Below, piece after piece: positions 1 to 9,149 of a stretch of 64,000 nucleotides of DNA. The DNA comes from Seonamhaeicola sp. Lineage in GTDB: Bacteria > Bacteroidota > Bacteroidia > Flavobacteriales > Flavobacteriaceae. The stretch's first letter is position 1, and each line of letters starts with the position of its first letter. The stretch spans positions 1 to 64,000 of the forward strand of contig NZ_JANQJQ010000045.1 in NCBI RefSeq assembly GCF_028281565.1, read 5' to 3'. Position numbers and translations under genes: made by a program. Below the pieces are notes generated by a model that saw only the letters and a program-made list of their open reading frames with translations, made no database searches and had not been told where the DNA came from.

Positions 1-1
1 G

Positions 2-3000
2 CAGGATTTAACACCCGGTTCCTGGTATTATATTTCTGTGGATTCCTATTCCGGTTATTACGGTACTTTCACGTTATGCCTTCAGGATGCGGTGGATTAT
101 GATTTTTACGAGGGTGCTATAGATGTTACCGGAATTATTAATTCCTGTTCATCAGATGCTGTTTATGATACACGTGGAGGTTCCCCTGATAAAAATGCAG
201 GTTCTAACTGGAATAACAGTGGTCCTAAATATAACCGTTGGTTTAAATTCCAGGCTCCGGCTAGCGGGGAAATCAATATTACCATTGATATAGGTGGCGC
301 CCAGGGAAGCAATAGAAGAACACAATTGGCTTTGTGGGAGTCAGACGGGGTAACCGAGTTATCCAGTAAAAGATATATTAGCACCTATGATGATGTTGCT
401 TTGGGATCTCTGGATGTGATTCCCGGTTCCTGGTACTATATTTCTGTGGATTCCTATTCCGGTTATTACGGTACCTTCACTTTATGTCTTCAGGATGTTT
501 TTGATGGTGATAGCGATTTTGATGGTATTACCGACAGTGTTGATGTAGATGATGATAATGATGGTATTACTGATTATATTGAATGTAAAAACCTTTTGGT
601 AGATAGTGGTTTTAATAATGCTTCAGGGCTGAATTACGGAAACAATATCGGTGTAGATATTTCACCATGGATTCTTGGTGGAGGAGACCAGGCTAATATA
701 GTAAAAGTTGATGGCGCAGGAGGCTATGATTACCAGAATGGCGGTCCGTTTGAAGATGCCAATATATTAACAGGTGACGGCGAAGATCAATACTATCTTG
801 ACATAGACTCTGGCTCCAATGATTTTTACCAGGCCATAGTTATTGGTAATGATGCTAAACTTAAGTATGGAGGGTATTTTTCTTCTCGCGATGGTTTAAC
901 CGGGACAGCCCAATTACGTATTTATACAGGTAGTTCAGGTACGGCAGGAACGTTGGTTGCCGATAGTGGTACATTCTCAATAACCCCAACCGGAGGTGAT
1001 TCGGAAAACACACCCTGGAAATTAGTTGAGGATACCGTTATTGTTACAGCAGGAACCTATTCTTTTGTTGTAACTATGGATAATCATATGAATTTTGATG
1101 AAGGTTTTGCAAGTGCCTGTGAAGATTTGGACGCTGATGGTATATATGATTATCTCGATATAGATAGTGACAATGATGGGATACCTGATAATATTGAAGG
1201 ACAATCTACTTTAGGATATATACTGCCAAGTGGAACTGTAAATACATCAGGTTCTTATATGGGTTTATGGAATAACTACGGTACCGGAATAACACCGGTA
1301 GATACAGATTCCGATACAACGGAAGATTATAAAGACCTGGATAGTGACAACGACGGTAAAAATGATATAGAGGAAAATGGCATGGCAAATGCCATTACTT
1401 CAATTGATGACGATAAGGATGGGTTAGATAATGCTTTCGAGACCAATGGTACAAATGACGCAAGTTTAGATGTTAACGAAGATATAGAAGATCCGTCAGA
1501 TTTGTCAATTCTTCCGGATGAGGATTCCGATGTTAATTCAGGAGGCGATTTAGATTATCGTGATTTGGCTCCGGTGGTGGCGTATCCATCATCAGCAGCC
1601 GTAGATTTTGATGGAGTAGACGATTATTTAAATGGCAATAGTGTTTTAGAAGGTTTAGGAAACATTACCATTATGGCCTGGATTAAAGTTGATGCGGAAA
1701 ATGCAGAGGCTTCAAAAACAACGATAGTGGGTGAAGATACAGCCTGTAGATTATATATGGAAGGAGGAAATGAAGTTAAGTTTAGCATTAGAACATCGGC
1801 CGGAATATCAAATAGTGTAAGTGCCGGGACTATAAATTATGGAGAATGGCATCATGTAGCAGGTGTGTTTTCTTCAACCGCAGGAAAGCAAATTATTTAT
1901 CTTGATGGCGAAGTTATTACCGCGGATACCAATGAAAATCAAATAGAAGCAACTATTGACCCGTCTTCTGATTGGACCGGAGACTTTGAAGTGGGGCGTA
2001 AATCAAGTTCTGTAGGAGACCCGGAATATTTTAATGGTGAAATAGATGAGGTAAGAGTCTTTAATGTAGCTTTAACAGATTCTCAAATCCAAACCATGAT
2101 ATATCAGGAAATTGAGAATAATTCCGGAAATGTCAGGGGCTCTGTTATACCTAAAGATATCATAGATTTTGATACTAAAGCCACCATATCATGGAGTAGT
2201 TTACTGGCCTATTACCCGATGACAGATATAGCATCAAATCAGGTGTCAGACTATTCTCAAAATAACAACACCTTAACAATGCATAACATTACGACCGTTC
2301 AGGAACAAACAGCACCTATGCCATATAAAACCACTGGCAATGGTACCTGGAGTTTAGAAGGCGCCTGGCAATATGGAAGTGTTTGGGATATTGAAGGTGT
2401 TCCCAGTACCAGGGAATGGTGTATTGTTAAAATTGAAAGCGATGTAACCATTTCCACTTCAATTTCAACTTATGGATTAATTATAGATAGTGGTAAAACG
2501 CTGACTATAAATGGCAATAATTTAGTTAAAAATACAGGGTATTTTGAACTTAACGGGACCTTAGACCTGATGAATGATTCCCAGTTAATTCAAACAAAAA
2601 CCAGTGATTTGGTCACATCAGCTGATGGAAAAACTCTAAGACGACAGGAAGGGACCGCCAACCCCTTTTGGTATAATTACTGGTCCTCGCCTATAGGTAC
2701 TACAGGCGTTACAACACTAACCGATAACAATGCAGCTACCAATAATCCTAATAATACACCGTTTAGGTTGAACATGTTAAAAGATGAATCAGGGTTTGAT
2801 TGCCAGTTTACATCGGCCTATACAGCAAGTGGTAATATTGGCACGTATTGGTTGTATACATTCATGAACGGCGTTACCTATTGGGATTGGGACCAACTGT
2901 CAACAACAGCTGATCTAAGCCCGGGTATTGGTTACACCCAAAAAGGAACAGGCAATGTAGGTGCAGATCAACAATATATTTTTCAGGGGAAACCAAACAA

Positions 3001-4204
3001 CGGAACCATTTTGGTAAGTGTCACCGATGTAGGAGGGGCAGGCTCTGTAGCAGACGTTTCTAAAACAGATTATCTGTTAGGAAACCCTTATCCATCGGCA
3101 TTAGACATTCATAAATTCATTGATGATAATGTGGGTGTCATAGATGGGACCATCCAACTTTGGCAACAATGGAGCGGAAGTTCTCATAATTTAAATGAGT
3201 ATAACGGTGGTTATGCCCAGGTGAATAAATTAGGGGCCACAAGAGCCTATCAATTCGTAGGAATCAGTGGCGCTAACAATGGCTCACAAGACGGTACACT
3301 GGTACCCTCCAGGTATCTACCCATCGGGCAGGGATTCATCACGGAAATTATTGCCGATGGCCATGTGGAATTTAACAACGGACAACGGGTGTTTATTTTA
3401 GAAGATGATGCTGACGGTACTTACAACAACGGTTCTGTGTTCTTTAAGAATACTAAAAGTAAATCGAAAACAGCTTCCGTTGCAGCAAAAACTACCTCTG
3501 AAGAGGAACATCCTTTTAAAAAGATCCGTTTGGAGTTTAGTACCGTGACGGGGCCGGACACCCGGAGAGAGTTGCTTTTAGGATTTAGTGATTTAACAAC
3601 GGATGGTTACAATTATGGTTATGATTCTGAGTGCGACGAAATTAATAACAACGACCTAAACCTGAATTTAGAAGGGCAGAATATGAACATCAAGGCCTAT
3701 GGTGAATTGACACCGGAAAAAGTGGTGCCATTAAACTTTAAATCCTCAGGAAACAATTCATTTGAAATAAGGATTACCGATTTAGAAAATATTGAAGACA
3801 CCGAAGAGATTTACTTAAAAGATAACCTAACAGGTACCTATTTCGATTTAAAACCCGGAACCCCTTATGGTTTTTCATCAGAACAGGGGAAATTCAATGA
3901 ACGGTTTGAGATAGTTTTTCAATCACAACAACAATCCTTAGGTATTGAAGAAGCCCGTCATGAGGAAAACTTTATATATTATTTGAACAAACAAAGAAGG
4001 CTCTATGCAAAGAAATTAAGTGCTTCGGTAAAGAGGCTGTCTTTAATAAGTATGACAGGACAAACAGTTATGGAACTTCAGGATGTTTCGGATAATGCTT
4101 TAAGTAATGGTATTGAAATACCGCGAATTTCCATAGGAACCTATGTGGCTTGCTTTAGAACAGACGATAACCAGGTATTCACCAAGAAAATAATAGTCAA
4201 TTAA
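2..4204 (+). CDS. Large T9SS-secreted multidomain protein, 3' part (5' end outside window)
   Basis: The reading frame is open from base 2, so the true start lies upstream. Visible order: the tail of one PPC-like beta-sandwich domain, a full second copy (about 113-500, repeating with a 408-bp period), calcium-binding thrombospondin type 3 repeats rich in D-x-D-x-D-G (about 503-600, 1120-1200, 1300-1470), a LamG/concanavalin-like domain (about 1600-2110), a long beta-rich stretch, and a C-terminal T9SS type A sorting domain (about 3940-4204) ending TKKIIVN. These parts indicate a cell-surface or released protein exported by the Por system after Sec transport. No catalytic domain is visible, so an adhesin or carbohydrate-binding role is inference. 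An intrinsic terminator follows the stop codon. Confidence 0.9.
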   Translation, partial: QDLTPGSWYYISVDSYSGYYGTFTLCLQDAVDYDFYEGAIDVTGIINSCSSDAVYDTRGGSPDKNAGSNWNNSGPKYNRWFKFQAPASGEINITIDIGGAQGSNRRTQLALWESDGVTELSSKRYISTYDDVALGSLDVIPGSWYYISVDSYSGYYGTFTLCLQDVFDGDSDFDGITDSVDVDDDNDGITDYIECKNLLVDSGFNNASGLNYGNNIGVDISPWILGGGDQANIVKVDGAGGYDYQNGGPFEDANILTGDGEDQYYLDIDSGSNDFYQAIVIGNDAKLKYGGYFSSRDGLTGTAQLRIYTGSSGTAGTLVADSGTFSITPTGGDSENTPWKLVEDTVIVTAGTYSFVVTMDNHMNFDEGFASACEDLDADGIYDYLDIDSDNDGIPDNIEGQSTLGYILPSGTVNTSGSYMGLWNNYGTGITPVDTDSDTTEDYKDLDSDNDGKNDIEENGMANAITSIDDDKDGLDNAFETNGTNDASLDVNEDIEDPSDLSILPDEDSDVNSGGDLDYRDLAPVVAYPSSAAVDFDGVDDYLNGNSVLEGLGNITIMAWIKVDAENAEASKTTIVGEDTACRLYMEGGNEVKFSIRTSAGISNSVSAGTINYGEWHHVAGVFSSTAGKQIIYLDGEVITADTNENQIEATIDPSSDWTGDFEVGRKSSSVGDPEYFNGEIDEVRVFNVALTDSQIQTMIYQEIENNSGNVRGSVIPKDIIDFDTKATISWSSLLAYYPMTDIASNQVSDYSQNNNTLTMHNITTVQEQTAPMPYKTTGNGTWSLEGAWQYGSVWDIEGVPSTREWCIVKIESDVTISTSISTYGLIIDSGKTLTINGNNLVKNTGYFELNGTLDLMNDSQLIQTKTSDLVTSADGKTLRRQEGTANPFWYNYWSSPIGTTGVTTLTDNNAATNNPNNTPFRLNMLKDESGFDCQFTSAYTASGNIGTYWLYTFMNGVTYWDWDQLSTTADLSPGIGYTQKGTGNVGADQQYIFQGKPNNGTILVSVTDVGGAGSVADVSKTDYLLGNPYPSALDIHKFIDDNVGVIDGTIQLWQQWSGSSHNLNEYNGGYAQVNKLGATRAYQFVGISGANNGSQDGTLVPSRYLPIGQGFITEIIADGHVEFNNGQRVFILEDDADGTYNNGSVFFKNTKSKSKTASVAAKTTSEEEHPFKKIRLEFSTVTGPDTRRELLLGFSDLTTDGYNYGYDSECDEINNNDLNLNLEGQNMNIKAYGELTPEKVVPLNFKSSGNNSFEIRITDLENIEDTEEIYLKDNLTGTYFDLKPGTPYGFSSEQGKFNERFEIVFQSQQQSLGIEEARHEENFIYYLNKQRRLYAKKLSASVKRLSLISMTGQTVMELQDVSDNALSNGIEIPRISIGTYVACFRTDDNQVFTKKIIVN

Positions 4205-4225
4205 TCAATCCAAACACTAAAAAAC

Positions 4226-4252
4226 CCGGAATGTATTATTCCGGCTTTTTTT
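4226..4252 (+). terminator. Intrinsic terminator after the T9SS protein
   Basis: CCGGAAT (4226-4232) and ATTCCGG (4238-4244) form a perfect 7-bp stem with a 5-base loop, followed by a T run (4246-4252). It separates the secreted-protein gene from ileS. Confidence 0.85.
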
Positions 4253-4318
4253 ATGCTTAAAAATTACCCATTTCAGGATAAATTCTTAAATTCGCAACCT
4301 TATAAGATTTAAGCGTAA

Positions 4319-7300
4319 ATGAGTAGCAAATTTCCTGAATATAAAGGACTTGACTTGCCAAATGTAGCTGGTGAAATACTACAATACTGGCAAGAAAACA
4401 ACATTTTTGAAAAAAGCATTACCTCCAGGGAAGGGCAGGAATCTTTTGTGTTTTTTGAGGGGCCGCCTTCTGCAAACGGATTGCCTGGGATCCATCATGT
4501 CATGGCACGTGCTATCAAAGATATTTTCTGCCGCTATAAAACGCAAAAAGGCTACCAGGTAAAGCGTAAAGCAGGCTGGGATACTCATGGTTTGCCTATT
4601 GAATTGGGTGTAGAAAAAGAACTAGGCATTACCAAAGAAGATATTGGAAAAACCATTACAGTTGAAGATTATAACGCTGCCTGTAAAAAAGCGGTGATGC
4701 GTTACACAGGTGTTTGGAATGACCTGACTGAAAAAATGGGCTATTGGGTAGATATGGACGATCCGTACATTACCTATGAGCCTAAATATATGGAAAGTGT
4801 CTGGTGGCTGTTAAAGCAGATATATGATAAGAATTTGCTTTATAAAGGCTATACTATCCAGCCCTATTCACCTAAGGCAGGAACAGGGTTGAGCTCCCAT
4901 GAGCTGAACCAACCGGGAACCTATCAGGATGTGACTGACACTACGGTTGTGGCTCAGTTTAAAGCGCATACGGATTCTTTACCAGAATTTTTACAAAGCG
5001 AAGGAGACATTCACTTTTTGGCCTGGACTACCACACCATGGACATTACCAAGTAATACCGCACTTACTGTGGGGCCTAAAATAGATTATGTATTAGTTGA
5101 AACGTATAATCAATATACGTTTGAACCTACTAAGGTCATTTTAGGAAAGCCGTTAGTGGCAAAACAATTTGCAGGGAAGTTTACACAGGTTGAAGACCAA
5201 TCGGAATTATCAGATTATAGTGCCGGAGACAAAAAGATTCCTTTTTATGTTGCAAAAGAATTTAAAGGAGCAGATTTAGTGGGTATTAGATATGAGCAGT
5301 TATTACCATACGCCTTACCGAATGATAACCCGGAGCATGCGTTTAGGGTTATTTCCGGGGATTTTGTAACCACAGAAGACGGTACCGGTATAGTGCACAC
5401 AGCACCGACGTTTGGAGCCGATGATGCCTTGGTGGCTAAACAAGCTAAGCCGGAAGTACCGCCTATGTTGGTTCCTGTTTTGGAAAGTAATGAAGATTTC
5501 TTGGACAACCTTTATGAATCAGAAGTTCCTATTACTACAGTTTCAGGAAGTGCTTTTACAGAAATTTTCATTCAAAAAGAAGATTACTTAATAAATACTT
5601 ATGAAGAAGATGGCAAAGAATATTTGCTAAAATTATTCCATGAGATTAAAAATAATTTGAAAAACTTTGAAATTAATTCAGCCAAGTCGTCAATCCGAGA
5701 AAATATTCAAAGAGATACACTAAGAGAATTGATAGGTGATTCATGGGAAGAAGCTAGGAAAGGCAATTTAGTGCCGCTTGTTGATTTACAGGGACGTTTC
5801 CGTCCGGAAATGAAAGAACTGGCAGGCAAGTATGTGAAGAACGAATATTATGATGATGGCGAAGCACCGGAACGTTCGGTAGATGTTGAAATCGCCATCA
5901 AATTAAAAGAGGAGAACAAAGCCTTTAAGGTTGAAAAATATAAGCACAGCTATCCGAATTGCTGGCGTACTGATAAGCCAATTCTTTACTATCCGTTAGA
6001 TTCCTGGTTTATCAAAGTGACTGATGTTAAGGACCGCATGCATGAACTTAACCAGTCCATTAACTGGAAGCCAAAAAGTACCGGTGAAGGCCGTTTTGGT
6101 AACTGGTTGGCAAACGCCAATGACTGGAATTTATCCCGTTCACGTTATTGGGGTATCCCGTTACCAATATGGAGGACTGAAGACGGTAAAGAAGCCTTAT
6201 GCATTGGTTCGGTTGAAGAGCTTAAAGCTGAAATGCAAAAAGCAGTGGCGGCTGAGGTTCTCGAAGCCGATATTTTTGCCGATTTTGAAGTTGGCAATAT
6301 GAGTGATGAGAATTATGCAAAACTGGATTTACACAAAAATATTGTGGACCAGATTACATTAGTGTCGCCTTCAGGAAAGCCAATGACACGTGAAAGCGAT
6401 TTAATTGATGTTTGGTTTGATTCCGGTTCTATGCCCTATGCACAGTGGCATTACCCGTTTGAAAATGCTGATTTAATTGATGAAGGTACTACCTACCCGG
6501 CAAACTTTATTGCAGAAGGTGTAGACCAGACGCGTGGTTGGTTTTATACCCTGCACGCTATAGGTACCATGGTATTCGATTCTGTGGCTTACAAAAACGT
6601 CGTATCAAATGGGTTGGTATTAGATAAGAGCGGGCAAAAAATGTCGAAGCGTTTAGGAAATGCCGTGGATCCGTTTGAAACCTTATCAAATTACGGCGCT
6701 GATGCTACGCGTTGGTACATGATTTCAAACGCCAATCCCTGGGATAATCTAAAGTTTGATTTGGAAGGTGTTGAAGAAGTTAAGCGTAAATTCTTCGGAA
6801 CACTGTATAATACCTATTCGTTCTTTTCATTATATACCAACTTAGACAGATTTGATTATTCCGAAGCAGATATTCCAATTGCCGAAAGGCCGGAATTGGA
6901 TAGATGGATTCTTTCGGAATTACATACCCTTATTCAAAAGGTGGACGACTATTATGCCGATTATGAACCTACCAAAGCAGCCAGGGCGATATCGGATTTC
7001 ACTCAGGATTATTTAAGTAACTGGTATGTGCGTTTAAGCAGAAGGCGTTTCTGGAAAGGCGATTATCAAACGGATAAGATTTCAGCCTATCAAACTTTAT
7101 ATACCTGTATGGTAACCATTGCTAAGTTGGGCGCACCAATAGCTCCTTTCTTTATGGATAAGTTGTATCTGGATTTGAATTCAGTTACCAAAAAAGAAAC
7201 GTTTGAAAGTGTTCACCTGGCGGATTTCCCGGTTTTTGACGACAGTTTTGTTGATAAACCCCTGGAACGAAAAATGGAGAATGCACAGACAATATCGTCG

Positions 7301-7999
7301 TTAGTTTTGTCGTTAAGGGCTAAAGAGAAGATCAAGGTGCGTCAACCGCTTCAAAAAATAATGATCCCGGTTGATGGTAAGCAACAAAAAGAAGAAATAT
7401 TGGCAGTTTCAGATCTGATAAAACACGAAGTTAATGTAAAAGAAATAGAGCTTTTAGAAGACGCTTCCGATATTTTGGTAAAACAAATAAAGCCCAATTT
7501 CAAGGTTTTGGGGCCTCGATTTGAAAAGGATATGAAACTCATTGCGAATGCTGTCAGACAGTTTGATGCCGATGATATTAAAAAAATTGAACAAACTGGT
7601 GAAATAGGGGTTGATATTAATGGAAAAAATGTTACTTTAGGGCTTGAAGATGTAGAAATTACATCTCAAGATATCGAAGGCTGGTTGGTTGCCAATGAAG
7701 GCGCTTTAACAGTCGCCCTTGATGTTACCATCTCTGATGATTTGCGTAGTGAAGGAATTGCGAGAGAACTTATCAATAGAATTCAAAATTTACGTAAAGA
7801 TTCAGGGTTTGAAGTCACAGACAGAATTGATGTGAAACTTCAAAAAGATGATCATATAGTAAATGCTATAGATTCAAACATGGCTTATATAAAAACGGAA
7901 ACGTTGGCAGATGAGCTTGAAATAATTGACAAATTAGATAACGGTATTGAGATTGCTTTTGATGATGTAAATACCAAATTGTTTATTCAAAAACATTAA
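4319..7999 (+). CDS. ileS: Isoleucyl-tRNA synthetase with an AT-rich insert in the editing region
   Basis: Charges tRNA-Ile with isoleucine and edits valine; cytoplasmic. The class I nucleotide-binding motif appears as PGIHH near residue 56, the form I recall from Bacteroidota IleRS in place of HIGH. KMSKR is at residues 774-778. The CP1 editing region precedes PLVDLQGRF, and the anticodon-binding helical domain follows KMSKR. The length of 1226 aa is about 90 more than I expect for flavobacterial IleRS. The excess is an in-frame segment at residues 386-481 (5474-5761), about 29% GC against 45-51% in the flanks. The gene is intact, so the insert is presumably tolerated. The dksA-like gene and lspA follow on the same strand. 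Confidence 0.97.
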   Translation: MSSKFPEYKGLDLPNVAGEILQYWQENNIFEKSITSREGQESFVFFEGPPSANGLPGIHHVMARAIKDIFCRYKTQKGYQVKRKAGWDTHGLPIELGVEKELGITKEDIGKTITVEDYNAACKKAVMRYTGVWNDLTEKMGYWVDMDDPYITYEPKYMESVWWLLKQIYDKNLLYKGYTIQPYSPKAGTGLSSHELNQPGTYQDVTDTTVVAQFKAHTDSLPEFLQSEGDIHFLAWTTTPWTLPSNTALTVGPKIDYVLVETYNQYTFEPTKVILGKPLVAKQFAGKFTQVEDQSELSDYSAGDKKIPFYVAKEFKGADLVGIRYEQLLPYALPNDNPEHAFRVISGDFVTTEDGTGIVHTAPTFGADDALVAKQAKPEVPPMLVPVLESNEDFLDNLYESEVPITTVSGSAFTEIFIQKEDYLINTYEEDGKEYLLKLFHEIKNNLKNFEINSAKSSIRENIQRDTLRELIGDSWEEARKGNLVPLVDLQGRFRPEMKELAGKYVKNEYYDDGEAPERSVDVEIAIKLKEENKAFKVEKYKHSYPNCWRTDKPILYYPLDSWFIKVTDVKDRMHELNQSINWKPKSTGEGRFGNWLANANDWNLSRSRYWGIPLPIWRTEDGKEALCIGSVEELKAEMQKAVAAEVLEADIFADFEVGNMSDENYAKLDLHKNIVDQITLVSPSGKPMTRESDLIDVWFDSGSMPYAQWHYPFENADLIDEGTTYPANFIAEGVDQTRGWFYTLHAIGTMVFDSVAYKNVVSNGLVLDKSGQKMSKRLGNAVDPFETLSNYGADATRWYMISNANPWDNLKFDLEGVEEVKRKFFGTLYNTYSFFSLYTNLDRFDYSEADIPIAERPELDRWILSELHTLIQKVDDYYADYEPTKAARAISDFTQDYLSNWYVRLSRRRFWKGDYQTDKISAYQTLYTCMVTIAKLGAPIAPFFMDKLYLDLNSVTKKETFESVHLADFPVFDDSFVDKPLERKMENAQTISSLVLSLRAKEKIKVRQPLQKIMIPVDGKQQKEEILAVSDLIKHEVNVKEIELLEDASDILVKQIKPNFKVLGPRFEKDMKLIANAVRQFDADDIKKIEQTGEIGVDINGKNVTLGLEDVEITSQDIEGWLVANEGALTVALDVTISDDLRSEGIARELINRIQNLRKDSGFEVTDRIDVKLQKDDHIVNAIDSNMAYIKTETLADELEIIDKLDNGIEIAFDDVNTKLFIQKH

Positions 8000-8003
8000 A
8001 ATT

Positions 8004-8384
8004 ATGGGAACGGCAAATGTAAGATATTCAGATGCAGAATTGGCAGAATTCAAAAAGTTGATTCAGGAAAAAATAGATAAAGCACAACATGATTTAGAAC
8101 TTATTAAAAGTGCCTATATGAACGATCATAATAATGGTACGGAAGATACGGCACCTACGTTCAAAGCCTTTGATGAAGGGAGTGAAGTGATGAGTAAAGA
8201 ATCTAATTCGCAATTGGCTATCCGCCAGGAGAAGTTTATTCGCGATTTAAAAAACGCTTTGATCCGTATTGAGAATAAAACCTATGGGGTGTGCCGTGTT
8301 ACCGGTAAACTGATCAATAAAAAACGATTAGAATTAGTACCGCATGCTACTTTAAGTATAGAAGCTAAAAACATGCAGAAATAA
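8004..8384 (+). CDS. TraR/DksA family transcriptional regulator with a degenerate zinc finger
   Basis: A 126-aa protein with an N-terminal coiled-coil region (about 10-95) and a C-terminal finger beginning YGVCRVTGK. Only one Cys remains of the four of the classical DksA C4 finger, the others being replaced by T, and a PHATLSIEAK tail follows. This reduced form is the one I recall from Bacteroidota. DksA-family proteins bind RNA polymerase through its secondary channel and modulate initiation with ppGpp; that this one does so is inference. It starts 4 bases after the ileS stop, so it is very likely co-transcribed, and a hairpin terminator follows. Confidence 0.88.
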   Translation: MGTANVRYSDAELAEFKKLIQEKIDKAQHDLELIKSAYMNDHNNGTEDTAPTFKAFDEGSEVMSKESNSQLAIRQEKFIRDLKNALIRIENKTYGVCRVTGKLINKKRLELVPHATLSIEAKNMQK

Positions 8385-8419
8385 TTTATCCCATATAAAA
8401 AAGGGACCTCATGATATAG

Positions 8420-8457
8420 AACGCCAATCTTGATTATATGAAGAAAGGCGTTTTTTT
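8420..8457 (+). terminator. Intrinsic terminator after the dksA-like gene
   Basis: AACGCC (8420-8425) pairs with GGCGTT (8447-8452) across a 21-base loop that can pair further through CTT/AAG. A T run ends at 8457. Confidence 0.65.
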
Positions 8458-8476
8458 ATTTTAGTTATTGTTTCAT

Positions 8477-8507
8477 CATAATTCTAAATTCGTAAATCGT
8501 AATTCAG
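8477..8507. repeat. Degenerate short tandem repeat before lspA
   Basis: Variants of an AATTCGTA-like unit occur about four times in a row immediately upstream of the lspA GTG start. A TAAATTCG element (8485-8492), one base off the flavobacterial -7 motif TAnnTTTG, lies within it. The same TAAATTCG occurs at 4287-4294 before ileS. Confidence 0.4.
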
Positions 8508-8510
8508 TTA

Positions 8511-9146
8511 GTGCCGCTTAAAAAATCCATCATATTAATCACCATTGTTTTACTTATTGATCAGGTAAGTAAAATATATATTAAAACCCATTTTCAACTT
8601 CAGGAAAGTGTTACCGTTTTTAGTTGGTTTCAAATATATTTTATTGAAAATGATGGTATGGCCTGGGGGACAAAAATTAGTGACTTCATCCCCTTTATAA
8701 GTGATACAGCAGCCAAAATAGCCTTAACCCTGTTTAGAATTGTAGCCATTTGCGGTATTGGTTATTGGTTATACGATGTGACCAGAAAAAGCAAGCCCAG
8801 GGTGTTAATATTGGCTATTGCTTTAATTTTTGCCGGAGCTTTGGGAAATATTATAGATTCTGTTTTTTATGGTGTTTTTTTCAGTGATAGTGCTATTGAT
8901 GTTGCCTCTTTTTTACCCGAAGAAGGCGGTTATGCCGGTTTACTTCACGGCAAAGTGGTCGATATGCTGTATTTCCCTTTATGGAAAGGCTATTTGCCTG
9001 AATGGTTGCCTTTTTTTGGGGGTAAATATTTCACGTTTTTTGAACCCGTTTTTAATATTGCCGATGTAGCTATTAGTACCGGTTTTGTGATGCTTATTGT
9101 GTTCAATAAAAAAGCTTTTCCTAAAGAAAAAATAGCAGATAGTTAA
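8511..9146 (+). CDS. lspA: Lipoprotein signal peptidase (signal peptidase II)
   Basis: Inner-membrane aspartic peptidase that cuts the signal peptide of prolipoproteins after lipid attachment. Several hydrophobic segments are visible. The family blocks ENDGMAWG, GNIID and FNIADVAIS are present, and the aspartates of the last two are the expected catalytic pair. The insertion before GKVVDMLYFPLW makes it 211 aa, long compared with about 165 in proteobacteria but usual in Bacteroidota as I recall. The start is GTG; no in-frame ATG lies between it and the preceding terminator. The many lipoproteins in this window are its substrates. Confidence 0.95.
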   Translation: MPLKKSIILITIVLLIDQVSKIYIKTHFQLQESVTVFSWFQIYFIENDGMAWGTKISDFIPFISDTAAKIALTLFRIVAICGIGYWLYDVTRKSKPRVLILAIALIFAGALGNIIDSVFYGVFFSDSAIDVASFLPEEGGYAGLLHGKVVDMLYFPLWKGYLPEWLPFFGGKYFTFFEPVFNIADVAISTGFVMLIVFNKKAFPKEKIADS

Positions 9147-9149
9147 TCC

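Noticed and set aside
5474..5761. IleRS insert considered as an intein or intron
   Set aside because: Too short for a normal intein, no splice-junction residues, and the frame stays open throughout.
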